Position numbers and translations under genes: made by a program. Below are positions 17,980 through 26,882 of a DNA stretch of 64,000 bases, one piece after another. Numbering within the stretch: the first letter of the stretch is position 1; each line of letters starts with the position of its first letter. The stretch is from JBMZCV01 sp049613665 (lineage in GTDB: Bacteria; Bacteroidota; Bacteroidia; Chitinophagales; UBA2359), in the NCBI GenBank assembly GCA_049613665.1, contig JBMZCV010000005.1:1-64000 (forward strand), read 5' to 3'. The notes under the pieces are model-generated. The model did not search any database. It was not told where the DNA came from and worked only from the letters and a program-made list of their open reading frames with translations.

Positions 17980-18891
17980 TTATTCTACAATATTGAGCAA
18001 TTCTACTTCAAAAATCAATACTGAGTTTGGCGGAATGCTTGGCCGTCCTTGTGGGCCATAAGCCAAAGCCGAAGGAATAAGCAATGTACCTTTTCCGCCT
18101 TCTTTCAACAATGGAATGCCTTCTTGCCAGCCTTTTACTACACCTTTCAATGGAAATTCGGCAGGCTTATTTCTTTTATAAGAAGAATCAAATTCCGTAC
18201 CATCAAGCAAAGTACCTTTGTAGTGTACTTTTACTTTATTGTCGATAGTTGGGTTTTTGCCTGTTCCTTTTTTCGTAACAATATAATGAATGCCTGATTC
18301 TGTCTTTTCAGCTTCCAATTTATTTGCAGTCAAATAAGCTTCTATTTTTTTAGTATCAATTTTTAGCTGTTCTGCTGGTGGCACAGATTTAATAATATCA
18401 AGCAACTCTACATCAAAAATCAAGATAGAATTGGCAGGAATAGTTGGCCTTGCTCGCTCGCCATAAGCCAAACTAGAAGGAATGATTAGTTTTCCTTTTC
18501 CACCTTTTTTCAACAATGGAATACCTTCTTGCCAGCCTTTTACTACACCTTTCAACGGAAAAGTGATAGGCTCACCTCTCTCGTATGATGAGTCAAATTG
18601 CGTATCATCTAGCAATGTACCCTTATAATGTACTTGCACTTGGTCGTCGATAGTTGGGTTTTCGCCTGTTCCTTCTGTCTCAATAATATAATGAATGCCT
18701 GAAGGTGTTTGTTGTGTTTTAAGGTTGTTGTCTTTTACAAATTTTGCAATCAAGTCAGCGTCTATTTTATCTTGACCCGTAAAATTATTGGTTGTAGCTT
18801 TTGTTGCTGTATCGCCACCGCCGTTTCCTGTGTTATTACAAGCAGTAAAGCCTATAAATAATGCAAAAAGTAAAAAAGTTAGTTGTTTCAT
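17980..18891 (-). CDS. Double-domain FKBP-type peptidyl-prolyl isomerase lipoprotein
   Basis: A 303-residue lipoprotein with a signal peptide and lipobox FTAC (Cys18). It carries two full FKBP domains, about 60-165 and 195-302. Each has VQVHYKGTLLDxTxFDSSY, the VKGWQEGIPLLKxGGKG hinge and a SxLAYG loop ending in SILIFDVELL or SVLIFEVELL. The two domains are very similar to each other, which points to internal duplication. It is transcribed in the same direction as nrnA upstream and the other FKBP downstream. Known GldI proteins have one FKBP domain, so a direct equivalence is not certain. A periplasmic folding role for secreted or gliding proteins is inference. Confidence 0.88.
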   Translation of the reverse strand: MKQLTFLLFALFIGFTACNNTGNGGGDTATKATTNNFTGQDKIDADLIAKFVKDNNLKTQQTPSGIHYIIETEGTGENPTIDDQVQVHYKGTLLDDTQFDSSYERGEPITFPLKGVVKGWQEGIPLLKKGGKGKLIIPSSLAYGERARPTIPANSILIFDVELLDIIKSVPPAEQLKIDTKKIEAYLTANKLEAEKTESGIHYIVTKKGTGKNPTIDNKVKVHYKGTLLDGTEFDSSYKRNKPAEFPLKGVVKGWQEGIPLLKEGGKGTLLIPSALAYGPQGRPSIPPNSVLIFEVELLNIVE

Positions 18892-18930
18892 TGTTTATTT
18901 TTTTAGTGAAACATTAGAAATAAATTGCTT

Positions 18931-19031
18931 ACAAAACTGTTTAAAATTTGTCTTTTAAGATTGAAAAAAAAGCTGTTGCATAAATGAAAATAGGCCTTTT
19001 TTAGCCAAAATTGTCACAATATAAATAGTTA
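18931..19031. repeat. MITE-like repeat, family D, short copy
   Basis: It begins ACAAAACTGTTTAAAAT and ends ACAATATAAATAGTTATT. The landmark TTAGCCAAAATTGTCACAAT is intact. About 60 bp of the centre found in full copies is missing. A decayed family C copy follows at about 19080-19160. Confidence 0.75.
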
Positions 19032-19163
19032 TTTTTTTTTAAGCCAAAGAATAAAACTTAAACAGCTTCTAATATTGGAAACTAACAATTTGATTTTTTC
19101 AATATGTTAGCAACGAAAATTAATTTTATTAAGCTAGTGCCTAGCACTTTAAGTAGTTTTTTT

Positions 19164-20201
19164 TTAAGCTGTCAACATTTCTTGATAGTCATCGAGCAAA
19201 CGTTCTACTTTTTCGAGTGTTTTTTGCAAACTCAAATTTGAGCGTCCACCAGAAGCATTTTTATGTCCACCGCCTTGAAAGTGTTTTTCAGCAAATTCTT
19301 TTACCGAAAAATCGCCATTGGAGCGAAACGAGATTTTGATAATTCTTTGGTTTCTATGTTCTTTTAGCAAAATAGCAAAACGAACATTCACAACGCCTAA
19401 AGCATAATTGACTAAACCATCTGTATCGCCTGTTCTACAACGATATTTTTCGGTGTCTGCACTTGATATATAAATAATTGCGGTATTGTGATGCTCATAT
19501 ACTCTCAATCTTCTGTTGAGGCAATGGCCAATAAATCTCAACCTATTTTCGCTAAAATTTTCAAATAAATTGCGATGAATTTGGTCTAAATCAATGTTTT
19601 GAACTACCAACTCAGCAGCGATTCGATGTGTGCGAGGAGTCAAATTGTATTTGAAGCGGCCAGTATCTGCACAAATGCCCGTATATAAGCAAGCAGCAAT
19701 ATCATGATTGATGAGCGAAGTATCATTTAACAAATCTATAAATTCATAAATAAGTTCGGAAGCAGAACTAGCTTTGGTATCCCAAACCTGATAATGCGAA
19801 AAATCTTCAGGGTCAAGATGGTGGTCAATCATGATTTTTGTTGCTTTTGAAGCCGCAATTTGCTGTCCCATTTCATTGCGATGCAAAGCACTAAAATCAA
19901 GCACAAACACAATATCGGCCTCATCTAATAATTGTAAGCCTAGTTTTTTTTGATATTCATAAGTGACCACTTCGTCATTGCTGGGCAAAAAATTCAAGAA
20001 ATTTGGATATTCTGTTGGCACAACTACACGAACTTGATGACCTTTTTGTTGTAGAAAATGATACAAGCCCAAAGAAGAACCCATAGCATCACCATCTGGG
20101 CGGTCGTGTGTTGTTATCCAAATATTTTTAGGAGTTTGTAGCAAAGCTGTAACTTGTTCCAAATTTAGTTTTTTGCCAATATCTGGCATAGATATATTCA
20201 T
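19164..20201 (-). CDS. nrnA: DHH-family oligoribonuclease / pAp phosphatase
   Basis: A 345-residue cytoplasmic phosphoesterase. NrnA proteins degrade short RNA oligonucleotides and dephosphorylate 3'-phosphoadenosine 5'-phosphate. Manganese-binding motifs are visible: THDRPDGDAMGSS (about 31-43), VLDFSALHR (about 100-108) and the signature IDHHLD (125-130). The DHHA1 half carries FQGGGHKNASGG near residue 310. Length and motif order are those of the family. It is divergent from ndk with a 306-bp gap, and lies upstream of two FKBP genes on the same strand, a neighbourhood shared with gliding Bacteroidota. Confidence 0.92.
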   Translation of the reverse strand: MNISMPDIGKKLNLEQVTALLQTPKNIWITTHDRPDGDAMGSSLGLYHFLQQKGHQVRVVVPTEYPNFLNFLPSNDEVVTYEYQKKLGLQLLDEADIVFVLDFSALHRNEMGQQIAASKATKIMIDHHLDPEDFSHYQVWDTKASSASELIYEFIDLLNDTSLINHDIAACLYTGICADTGRFKYNLTPRTHRIAAELVVQNIDLDQIHRNLFENFSENRLRFIGHCLNRRLRVYEHHNTAIIYISSADTEKYRCRTGDTDGLVNYALGVVNVRFAILLKEHRNQRIIKISFRSNGDFSVKEFAEKHFQGGGHKNASGGRSNLSLQKTLEKVERLLDDYQEMLTA

Positions 20202-20229
20202 AAATAGTATAAAAATTAAAACTGTAAGC

Positions 20230-20336
20230 AGTTAGACAAAAATAATTCGGCATTTCGTTGAAGCTAACACTAGAAATTCCAATGTATTGGCAACGAGTTT
20301 GCCTGTAATAAAATGGTACTTGGCACTTAGCAAGTA
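20230..20336. repeat. Family C repeat (subtype b) between divergent nrnA and ndk
   Basis: In reverse orientation it reads from GTTAGACAAAAATAATTC to GGTACTTGGCACTTA, including AATGTATTGGCAACGAG. It occupies most of the space between nrnA and ndk without disturbing the ndk promoter at 20419. Confidence 0.7.
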
Positions 20337-20418
20337 CATATCTTTGCTAATGTCTAACTTTTTAATGATTCGGCCAAAATAAATGTAAAATATTATTAGC
20401 ATAGTGAGTAAGATTAGC

Positions 20419-20426
20419 TATTTTTG
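20419..20426 (+). promoter_or_regulatory. Bacteroidota -7 promoter element for ndk
   Basis: TATTTTTG fits TAnnTTTG and lies 81 bp before the ndk ATG. The -33 TTTG was not found at the expected distance. Confidence 0.4.
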
Positions 20427-20507
20427 CAGCTAAATCGACTTCTTGCATGAAGTTGTTAAATAAAATAGATATTTTTAATTTTTTTTCACTAAATTATAAC
20501 AAGTAAT

Positions 20508-20927
20508 ATGACAACTAATAGAACTTTCACAATGATAAAACCTGATGCTGTTCGTGCTAATAATATTGGCCCAATTTTGAGCATGATGACCGAAGCAGGC
20601 TTTCGCATTGTAGCCATGAAATATACAAAATTGAGTGCAGACCAAGCTGGCCAGTTTTATGCTGTTCATAAGGCACGTCCTTTTTATGGCGAGTTAGTAG
20701 AGTTTATGTCGTCTGGCCCAATAGTAGCGGCTGTTTTAGAAAAAGAAAATGCCGTAATAGACTTTCGCAAGCTTATTGGTGCTACCAATCCTGCTGAAGC
20801 AGCAGAAGGCACTATTCGTCAGCGTTTTGCTACTAGCATAGGCGAAAATGCAGTACATGGCTCAGACTCTAACGAAAACGCTCAAATTGAAAGTGACTTC
20901 TTTTTTAGTCAGTTAGAGCGTTTTTAA
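20508..20927 (+). CDS. ndk: Nucleoside diphosphate kinase
   Basis: A 139-residue enzyme that transfers the gamma-phosphate of ATP to other (d)NDPs through a phosphohistidine. Motifs are FTMIKPDAV at 7-15, the Kpn-loop region RPFYGELVEFMSSGP (58-71), GATNPAEAAEGTIRQRF (91-107), and the catalytic His117 in ENAVHGSDS. Length and residues are canonical. It is a single gene with its own promoter element and terminator. Confidence 0.97.
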   Translation: MTTNRTFTMIKPDAVRANNIGPILSMMTEAGFRIVAMKYTKLSADQAGQFYAVHKARPFYGELVEFMSSGPIVAAVLEKENAVIDFRKLIGATNPAEAAEGTIRQRFATSIGENAVHGSDSNENAQIESDFFFSQLERF

Positions 20928-20968
20928 TAGACGATTCTTAAATTTTAATGACATTTCTGTGTCATGCA

Positions 20969-21005
20969 AAAAAGGAAATATCATATTGGTATTTCCTTTT
21001 TTTTT
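20969..21005 (+). terminator. Terminator of ndk
   Basis: AAAAAGGAAATA pairs with TATTTCCTTTTT and the second arm runs into a stretch of T. It starts about 40 bp after the ndk stop. Confidence 0.85.
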
Positions 21006-21265
21006 TAGTTGATTTTTTTTTTTTGCTCAAAACATTTTCACACTTAAAATTTATTTATTTTTTATATATAAATCATTGATTAAAAGTTTTTTAAGCATGT
21101 ACTCAAAACAACATTTAAATTTAGCTTTATAATAAGAAAGGAAATAAAATTAGCTAACACACACAGCAAGTGACGTTAGCATGACACTAAATGTCATTTA
21201 TAAAGCATTATTCTTTTTTTTAAGCTAAAGTTTAAAAATTGGCATAGATTTAATACGTTATTAAA
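21006..21265. other. AT-rich gap with a small hairpin
   Basis: There is no gene. A short hairpin ATGACA-CTAA-TGTCAT lies at about 21190-21206. Nothing else is recognised before the inverted repeats at 21266. Confidence 0.4.
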
Positions 21266-21379
21266 TGAGATACTAATGTAAATTTTCTTACAAAAAGAAA
21301 AATAGACTTTATTTTTTTTGTATATAAAAGAAATAAAGTCTAATATTTGCAATATTTCTTTAATAAAAAAAGTATCTCA
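21266..21379 (+). promoter_or_regulatory. Nested inverted repeats over the promoter of the TonB-YfiR-kinase genes
   Basis: An outer pair TGAGATACT (21266-21274) and AGTATCTCA (21371-21379) encloses an inner perfect pair TAGACTTTATTT (21303-21314) and AAATAAAGTCTA (21331-21342). A near-consensus promoter overlaps the inner pair: TTTG at 21317-21320, 21 bp, then AATATTTG at 21342-21349. The arrangement fits either an operator bound by a dimeric regulator or a structured leader. The repeats are seen; the role is inference. Confidence 0.5.
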
Positions 21380-21440
21380 CTAAAAACCTTATACTATAAC
21401 AACTAAATTTGGAAGCATAATTTTATTCCAAAAACAGCTT

Positions 21441-23558
21441 ATGAAATGTTTTAATATTTTTATATGGGTATTTTTGCTGCATTTCACTTTTTCATTTTGC
21501 CTTGCTCAAGAAGAAGGAGAAGAAATGTCAATTTATAAAATGCTTAATATGGAGCTAGAACAGTTGATGGAAGTAACTATTGTGAGTGTTGTTGATGCTG
21601 ACGAAAATTTACGGACATCTACTATTTATCGGATTTACGAAAAGGATATTATCAATCGAGGATATTATGCTTTAGAAGACATCTTAAACGATATTCCTAG
21701 TTTTAGTAGCATAGCAGATGATTTTGCACTTACAGGCTCTCAAAGAGGTATAGCGGGCAATTTTCAGAAAACCTTACTCATCGTTGATGGCAGGGTAATG
21801 CAAGGCTTACATGATATGGCTACTTTTATTAGCCATCAAATAGCAACGCATAATATTTCAAAAATCGAGTTTATACAAGGGCCAAGTGGTGTGCGGTATG
21901 GAACAAATGCGTATGCAGGTGCTATTTTTGTGCATACCAAAAGCCAAAATCCGAACTTTAGTGGAATGGAAGTACAGGTAGAGGCTGGCTCACAAATGCA
22001 CAAAGCGGTCAATATAATAGCAGCAAAAAAGATAAAAGATTTGCGACTAACAGCAAGTTTGCGTTTCTTTGATGCAAATTCTTGGAATTTTAGTGATTTT
22101 GTGCAAGATAGCTTATTGTTTTCAGCAAATTTTCCTGCTTATGCAAATGGAGCGATGAATGAAACATTAGAAGGTAAGGTTTATAAAAACAAAAAACAGG
22201 CTATTCCATTTACTTTTAGTGCTAAGTATAAGAATTTTTATGCAGGTATAAATTTTTATCGCAATTATTCTCAAAATAAAGGTTTGTGTTATGTCAATTT
22301 GACATATGACAATAATGAAGACAATAGAAAATATGGACATTATTATGCAGGGTGGCAACATCGCATCAATGGCAAACACTTAGTCAATGTAGAATATCAG
22401 CATTATCGAGAAAAAATCTGGGGACAAAACCATCGTTATGACAATAATGTAGCATATTTCGATACTTTGTTTAATCAACAAGGTAGAGAAACATTCTTGA
22501 CTCCAGAGGAAATAGACGAAAGCTTTGGATTAGAATATGGGAGTAAATCTAATAGTGCATCTTACAACAATAAATTGCAAGTTTATTTTAATACTTTTTT
22601 TGACAAAGCTTTTTGTTTTCATGTAGGATATACTATTAGTAGCAACAAGGTTGTGGGCACAACAGCTTATCAGTACCCTTTTTCTAGTACACTTGCATCT
22701 AGTTTTGTAAACGATGAAGCACTTTTGCCGTCTTATAAATATATAAGAAATGCGTTGTTTTTTGATTTTGAAAAATCTTTTTTCAACGATAAATTGTTTC
22801 TCATTACAGGCTCAAGGCTAAATATTCATTCACAATATGGCTTTTTACCTGTTTTTAAAAGTGGACTTATTTATATGCCCAAAAAAGATACATATATTAA
22901 AATGTTCTTTAATCAAGGTTTTCGTGAGCCTCTTATGCAAGAATTGATAGATTCTCTAGGTGTTTTCAGAACCGATTTGAGGCCAGAACGTATTGATAAT
23001 ATCGAATTTAGTGTTTTGCATCAGCTAACAAGAGTATTTCAAGCTAGTTTTGCGGTTTATAATAGCCAAATTAGCCAAATGATTGCTTTAGAAGAAAAAC
23101 TTTTTCAGAATCAAAAAGCAAAGCAGCATATACAAGGTATAGAAACACAGTTAAACTATCGTTTGATACGTTGGCAAGCTATGTTTGGATATACTTATGT
23201 GCATAGCCGTTTTGCAAATCAATTATACAAGCATCGTTTGTCGGCAAGCTTTACATATAGAATCATACCTGATATAAGTTTTAATGCAAAAATTAACTAT
23301 TTTAGTGCCATAAATGCAGTAGAAGGTCTTCCAGAAAGCGAAACAATGTTGCAATTTCCAGCAGCAACTTTGCTCAACCTTACACTTGCAACACAACGCT
23401 TAAAAGTAGCTAAAAAGATAGATATGAGGTTGATGCTAACACTTAAAAATGCTTTAAATGTTTCGTTTTATCAACCAAATATTATGCAAACAGGGCCTAG
23501 ACAGTTTTTACAACCTGGGCAACAAATTATTGGCCGACTAATATTAAAATATAATTAA
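21441..23558 (+). CDS. TonB-dependent outer-membrane receptor
   Basis: A 705-residue outer-membrane barrel protein. A signal peptide (to about FCLAQ, residue 23) is followed by a plug domain at about 50-175 with STIYRIYEKDIINRGYYALEDILNDIPSF and IEFIQGPSGVRYGTNAYAGAIFV. The 22-strand barrel follows. There is no carboxypeptidase-like N-terminal extension, and no SusD follows. The next gene, a YfiR homologue, begins two bases after the stop, and a sensor kinase lies further down. This combination recurs in many bacteria as a sensing module, not a nutrient locus. The ligand is unknown. Confidence 0.88.
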   Translation: MKCFNIFIWVFLLHFTFSFCLAQEEGEEMSIYKMLNMELEQLMEVTIVSVVDADENLRTSTIYRIYEKDIINRGYYALEDILNDIPSFSSIADDFALTGSQRGIAGNFQKTLLIVDGRVMQGLHDMATFISHQIATHNISKIEFIQGPSGVRYGTNAYAGAIFVHTKSQNPNFSGMEVQVEAGSQMHKAVNIIAAKKIKDLRLTASLRFFDANSWNFSDFVQDSLLFSANFPAYANGAMNETLEGKVYKNKKQAIPFTFSAKYKNFYAGINFYRNYSQNKGLCYVNLTYDNNEDNRKYGHYYAGWQHRINGKHLVNVEYQHYREKIWGQNHRYDNNVAYFDTLFNQQGRETFLTPEEIDESFGLEYGSKSNSASYNNKLQVYFNTFFDKAFCFHVGYTISSNKVVGTTAYQYPFSSTLASSFVNDEALLPSYKYIRNALFFDFEKSFFNDKLFLITGSRLNIHSQYGFLPVFKSGLIYMPKKDTYIKMFFNQGFREPLMQELIDSLGVFRTDLRPERIDNIEFSVLHQLTRVFQASFAVYNSQISQMIALEEKLFQNQKAKQHIQGIETQLNYRLIRWQAMFGYTYVHSRFANQLYKHRLSASFTYRIIPDISFNAKINYFSAINAVEGLPESETMLQFPAATLLNLTLATQRLKVAKKIDMRLMLTLKNALNVSFYQPNIMQTGPRQFLQPGQQIIGRLILKYN

Positions 23559-23559
23559 A

Positions 23560-24147
23560 ATGTTTTCTATCAAACATATAGCTTTCTTATTAATTCTGGT
23601 ATTCGGCGTATATAGCCAGCAAACTTCTGCTCAGTCAGCCGTTGGAGGATATATTGACCATGAATATAAGCTAAAAGCTGCATATATTTATAATTTCATA
23701 AAATATGTAGAATGGGCCGAAGAACCAGCCGATACTTTTTATATCGGTATTCTTGGCCAATCAGAATTGACAAAACTGTTGTCACAAGTGGCTGCGGTGC
23801 GAAAAGCGAAAGGAAAAACAATTGTGGTGCATCAATATAGACGTATCAAAGATTTTATTCGTGAAGATATAGCAGCTCCTGCAATTAACAACTGCAATAT
23901 TCTGTTTATATCTGAAGCTATTACGCCTTATATTACCAATAAAAAGCTAGAACAGTTGGCAGCCGAGAATATTTTGCTCATTGGAGAAAAAGAAGGCTTT
24001 GCAAAAAATGGTGGGTTGATTAATTTTATAAACCTACGCAATCGACTTAGATTTGAAATCAATCAAAGCACGCTCATTAACTGTAATTTTACGATTAGCC
24101 CAAAACTTCTCAAATTGGCTATTTTGGTAAATGAAGAAGATCAATAA
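23560..24147 (+). CDS. YfiR-family (DUF4154) periplasmic protein
   Basis: A 195-residue exported protein with a signal peptide ending around QQTSAQ. The mature part begins YKLKAAYIYNFIKYVEWAEE, the typical start of the YfiR family, and continues with FYIGILGQSEL, CNILFIS, ILLIGEKEGFAKNGGLINFI and ISPKLLKLAILV. In Pseudomonas YfiR sits in the periplasm and represses the membrane cyclase YfiN. Here the partner is more likely the histidine kinase 730 bp downstream. It is translationally close to the TonB receptor (one base between stop and ATG). Its TAA stop coincides with the first bases of a family C repeat. Confidence 0.87.
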   Translation: MFSIKHIAFLLILVFGVYSQQTSAQSAVGGYIDHEYKLKAAYIYNFIKYVEWAEEPADTFYIGILGQSELTKLLSQVAAVRKAKGKTIVVHQYRRIKDFIREDIAAPAINNCNILFISEAITPYITNKKLEQLAAENILLIGEKEGFAKNGGLINFINLRNRLRFEINQSTLINCNFTISPKLLKLAILVNEEDQ

Positions 24148-24245
24148 GTACCAAACACTAAGTTAATATAGCTTGTTTGTTGGGTAGCTATACATTGACA
24201 ATTTAGCGTGTTAGCTTCCATAAAAAGGCGATTTATTTTTAATGT
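24145..24245. repeat. Divergent family C repeat starting at the yfiR stop codon
   Basis: TAAGTACCAAACACTA begins with the TAA stop of the YfiR gene. It continues with TACATTGACAATTTAGCGTG-TTAGCTTCC, matching the centre of the family. The right end is degraded. Confidence 0.65.
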
Positions 24246-24299
24246 TTGGCCAACACTAAATGCTATATGAATTAGAAGAACCGATGTACTTGTTTTATA

Positions 24300-24389
24300 T
24301 TAAGTACCAAGTACTATTTTGCTAACGCATTGAAAATCAAGGTGTTATCTTGTTCGGAAATGCCCAAAAATTTCTGAATGACTACTTAA
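24300..24389 (+). repeat. Family C repeat with a 19-bp internal deletion
   Basis: TTAAGTACCAAGTACTATTT is joined directly to GCTAACGCATTGAAAATCAA, and the end ATGACTACTTAA is present. Compared with the 109-bp copies, only the stretch around AAAGCATTCGTTTAGTG is missing. Confidence 0.85.
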
Positions 24390-24572
24390 ATACCTAAACA
24401 AAAATAGCTTTGCATCTCATTGAAACCTAATGATTTTTTTTAAATATGTTGGCAAAGAAGCACCCATTTATTAGCATAGTCTTGGACATTTAGTCGTCAT
24501 CTTATACATTTATTTAGTGCCAACACTACCAGATTAATTGAAGTTCCTATTTTAACTAGCTTACTCAATAGT

Positions 24573-24640
24573 AGTTTATTGGTCATAAAAGTATTCTTTT
24601 GTTCTGAAATGCCCAAAAACTCCTAAATGACGAATTAATT
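24573..24640. repeat. Partial family C repeat (right half)
   Basis: TTCTTTTGTTCTGAAATGCC-CAAAAACTCCTAAATGACGAATTAA matches the right half of the family. The left half is not recognisable. The rest of 24640-24880 shows no gene. Confidence 0.6.
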
Positions 24641-24880
24641 ATAGACACTTACTTTTTGTCAAAAGTGTCAGATTTATTTTTTATCTAATTTTCTATTTGT
24701 TAAAACACTGCAAAGTAACGTATTTTTTACTTTTTACACCTAAACATTGTCAATATATTATTTGACATTTTATTAAAAAAGAACTTCTACGATACTATTC
24801 AACTTTTTATGTTTTCGATTTCTAGTTATTGGCTTCTTGTTTTTTTCGAAAATGCCTAGTTGATTTAAAATAATATTATT

Positions 24881-26431
24881 ATGCTCAACCTTACTAATAC
24901 ATCAATAAAAAATAAACTCATTAGCATACAAGTCTTGACAGCTATCTTGACTATTGTGTTATGTGGTGCATTTTTTGTATTTAGTTCCTATCGAGTTTTT
25001 GAAGACCACGAAAGAGAAAGTTTACAATCTATCGCTACTGCCGTTGGTAGCAATGTAACTGCGGCACTTGATTTTGTGTATGTGGAAGCTGCAAAAAGCG
25101 AGCTTGGCGACCTTAATATTCATCCACAAATAATGGATGCTGCCATTTTTGATGTTGATAGTATGCTTTTTGCTGATTATCATAAAGATAAAGAAAATAG
25201 CTATGCTTTTGTTTATCCCAAAAAAATGTGTACAGATATAGAAGATTTGTTTTATAATGAAACGGAAGGCGATTATCTAAATTTGTATTACAAACTTGTT
25301 AGCGAAGGTGATTTTTCTGGCATTCTGTGCATGAGGGTTTTGATGTCGCAGACTAGCTCGGCCATTTTAGTGCAGTTTATGAATCAAGTAGCAATGATTG
25401 CTCTTGTTATAGGCATTTTAGTAGCTTTGCTTTTTGCCTTATTTTTTCAAAAGACCATTTCTTATCCACTCACTACTTTGGTTGACAGTATGAAGCGAGT
25501 TTCCCAAAATCAAGACTATTCGGTAAGAATGACCTATAGCGGAACAGATGAAATTGCTGAATTGTCGAGGGTGTTTAATAGCATGTTGGAACAAATAGAA
25601 GAGCGAGATAGCTCTCTGCGAGAAGCCCACGACCAGCTCGAGCAGCGTGTGAAAGAACGAACTGAGGAGTTGAATGAGAAAAAAGAAGCTTTAGAACGCT
25701 CTAATCAATCGCTCGAACAATTTGCTTACGTTGCTTCACATGACTTGCAAGAACCTTTGCGTATGATTGGTAGCTTTTCGCAGCTTATCGCAAGACGATA
25801 TAAAAGCACTATTGACCCCGAAATTCAGGAATATATCCACTATATTGTAGATGGTGTGGGGCGTATGCAAAAACTTATTAGAGACTTACTAGACTTTTCG
25901 AGGGTTGGCACAAGAGAAGTCAATCTCGAACCCCTTGATATGTCGGTTATTATGCTAAAAAGCATGTCTAATCTGCGATATTCTATAGAGGAACACAAGG
26001 CAGAAGTTATTTGCGATGAAATGCCTCTTATTGTAGCCGACAAAACTAAAATGCTACAACTTTTCCAAAATCTCATTAGCAATGCTATCAAATTTAAACG
26101 CCCAGATGTGCAACCTAAAGTGCATATTACCATAGCCGAAACACCAACACATTGGCAATTTCAAATAAAAGACAATGGTATTGGTATTGAACAAGAATAT
26201 GCAGAAAAAATCTTTCTTATCTTTCAAAGACTACATACAAGTGAGTATCCAGGCACAGGTATTGGTTTGGCTATTTGTAAAAAAATTGTTGAAATGCACA
26301 ATGGTAAGATAGATTTTGAGTCGACATTAGGCGAAGGTTCAACTTTTATTTTTACCATTCAAAAAGTAACTATTGAGAGTGTCAATGATGAAAAAAACAT
26401 TAATACAAAATTGCTTGAACATACTCATTAA
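24881..26431 (+). CDS. Sensor histidine kinase with CHASE8-like periplasmic domain, HAMP and kinase core
   Basis: A 516-residue inner-membrane kinase. Transmembrane segment 1 covers about 15-36. A periplasmic domain of about 120 residues with SIATAVGSNVTAALDF at 50-65 resembles CHASE8. Transmembrane segment 2 covers about 168-190, and HAMP about 190-243 (PLTTLVDSMKRVSQNQDYSV). A coiled linker follows at 244-278. HisKA carries His287 in AYVASHDLQEPLR, and HATPase carries N401 in LFQNLISNAIKF, DNGIGIEQEY and GTGIGLAICKKIV. There is no receiver domain and no response regulator beside it. CHASE8 kinases are commonly linked to YfiR and a TonB receptor, both of which lie upstream, so a three-part envelope sensing route is likely. 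Confidence 0.9.
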   Translation: MLNLTNTSIKNKLISIQVLTAILTIVLCGAFFVFSSYRVFEDHERESLQSIATAVGSNVTAALDFVYVEAAKSELGDLNIHPQIMDAAIFDVDSMLFADYHKDKENSYAFVYPKKMCTDIEDLFYNETEGDYLNLYYKLVSEGDFSGILCMRVLMSQTSSAILVQFMNQVAMIALVIGILVALLFALFFQKTISYPLTTLVDSMKRVSQNQDYSVRMTYSGTDEIAELSRVFNSMLEQIEERDSSLREAHDQLEQRVKERTEELNEKKEALERSNQSLEQFAYVASHDLQEPLRMIGSFSQLIARRYKSTIDPEIQEYIHYIVDGVGRMQKLIRDLLDFSRVGTREVNLEPLDMSVIMLKSMSNLRYSIEEHKAEVICDEMPLIVADKTKMLQLFQNLISNAIKFKRPDVQPKVHITIAETPTHWQFQIKDNGIGIEQEYAEKIFLIFQRLHTSEYPGTGIGLAICKKIVEMHNGKIDFESTLGEGSTFIFTIQKVTIESVNDEKNINTKLLEHTH

Positions 26432-26436
26432 TTTTT

Positions 26437-26659
26437 CAGCTATTCTCGCTTTGAAATAAAATAAATATTATAAAAAAATATCTGCTTGTTTTTCTGTGTC
26501 AGCAATTAGTTTTTAAGGCCTTTTTTATCAAAAGCTTAAACATACTATTTTTTTTAGGCTAAGAAGACCAATATTTCCTATTTTTATAGCCTTTTGAACT
26601 GAAAAATAGTATGTTTCCCCTATCGAAAAAGGTTTCTTTTGTTAAACCGAGAATAACTG
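26437..26659 (-). repeat. MITE-like repeat, family A, full-length copy (223 bp), reverse orientation
   Basis: It begins CAGCTATTCTCGCTTTGAAA and ends GTTAAACCGAGAATAACTG. All internal landmarks of 8149-8373 are present in reverse: CTGTGTCAGCAATTAG, AAACATACTATTTTTTTTAG, and CTGAAAAATAGTATGTTTCC. It starts 6 bp past the kinase stop and may end that transcript. Confidence 0.92.
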
Positions 26660-26660
26660 T

Positions 26661-26730
26661 TAATTTTTTGTAGCAATTTTGGCTAAAAAACGTCTATTTT
26701 CATTTATGCAGCAGTTTTCTTGCTCAAGAA
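26661..26730 (-). repeat. Partial family D repeat, reverse orientation
   Basis: GTAGCAATTTTGGCTAAAAA and CTATTTTCATTTATGCAGCA are the reverse of the family D right half. It directly abuts the family A copy. A decayed family C fragment (GCTTGAAAATCAAAATATTA) lies at about 26825-26870. Confidence 0.7.
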
Positions 26731-26882
26731 TAATGCGTATTTATTCAACTCAAAAAGAATTTTACTAAAAAAAATGTCTTGTTTTTTACCTCAAAACCTT
26801 ATACATAAACAATTGTATTTTTTTTATAACAGCTTGAAAATCAAAATATTAGCTTTTATAAATGCAAGCTTTTTTCTAAAAA

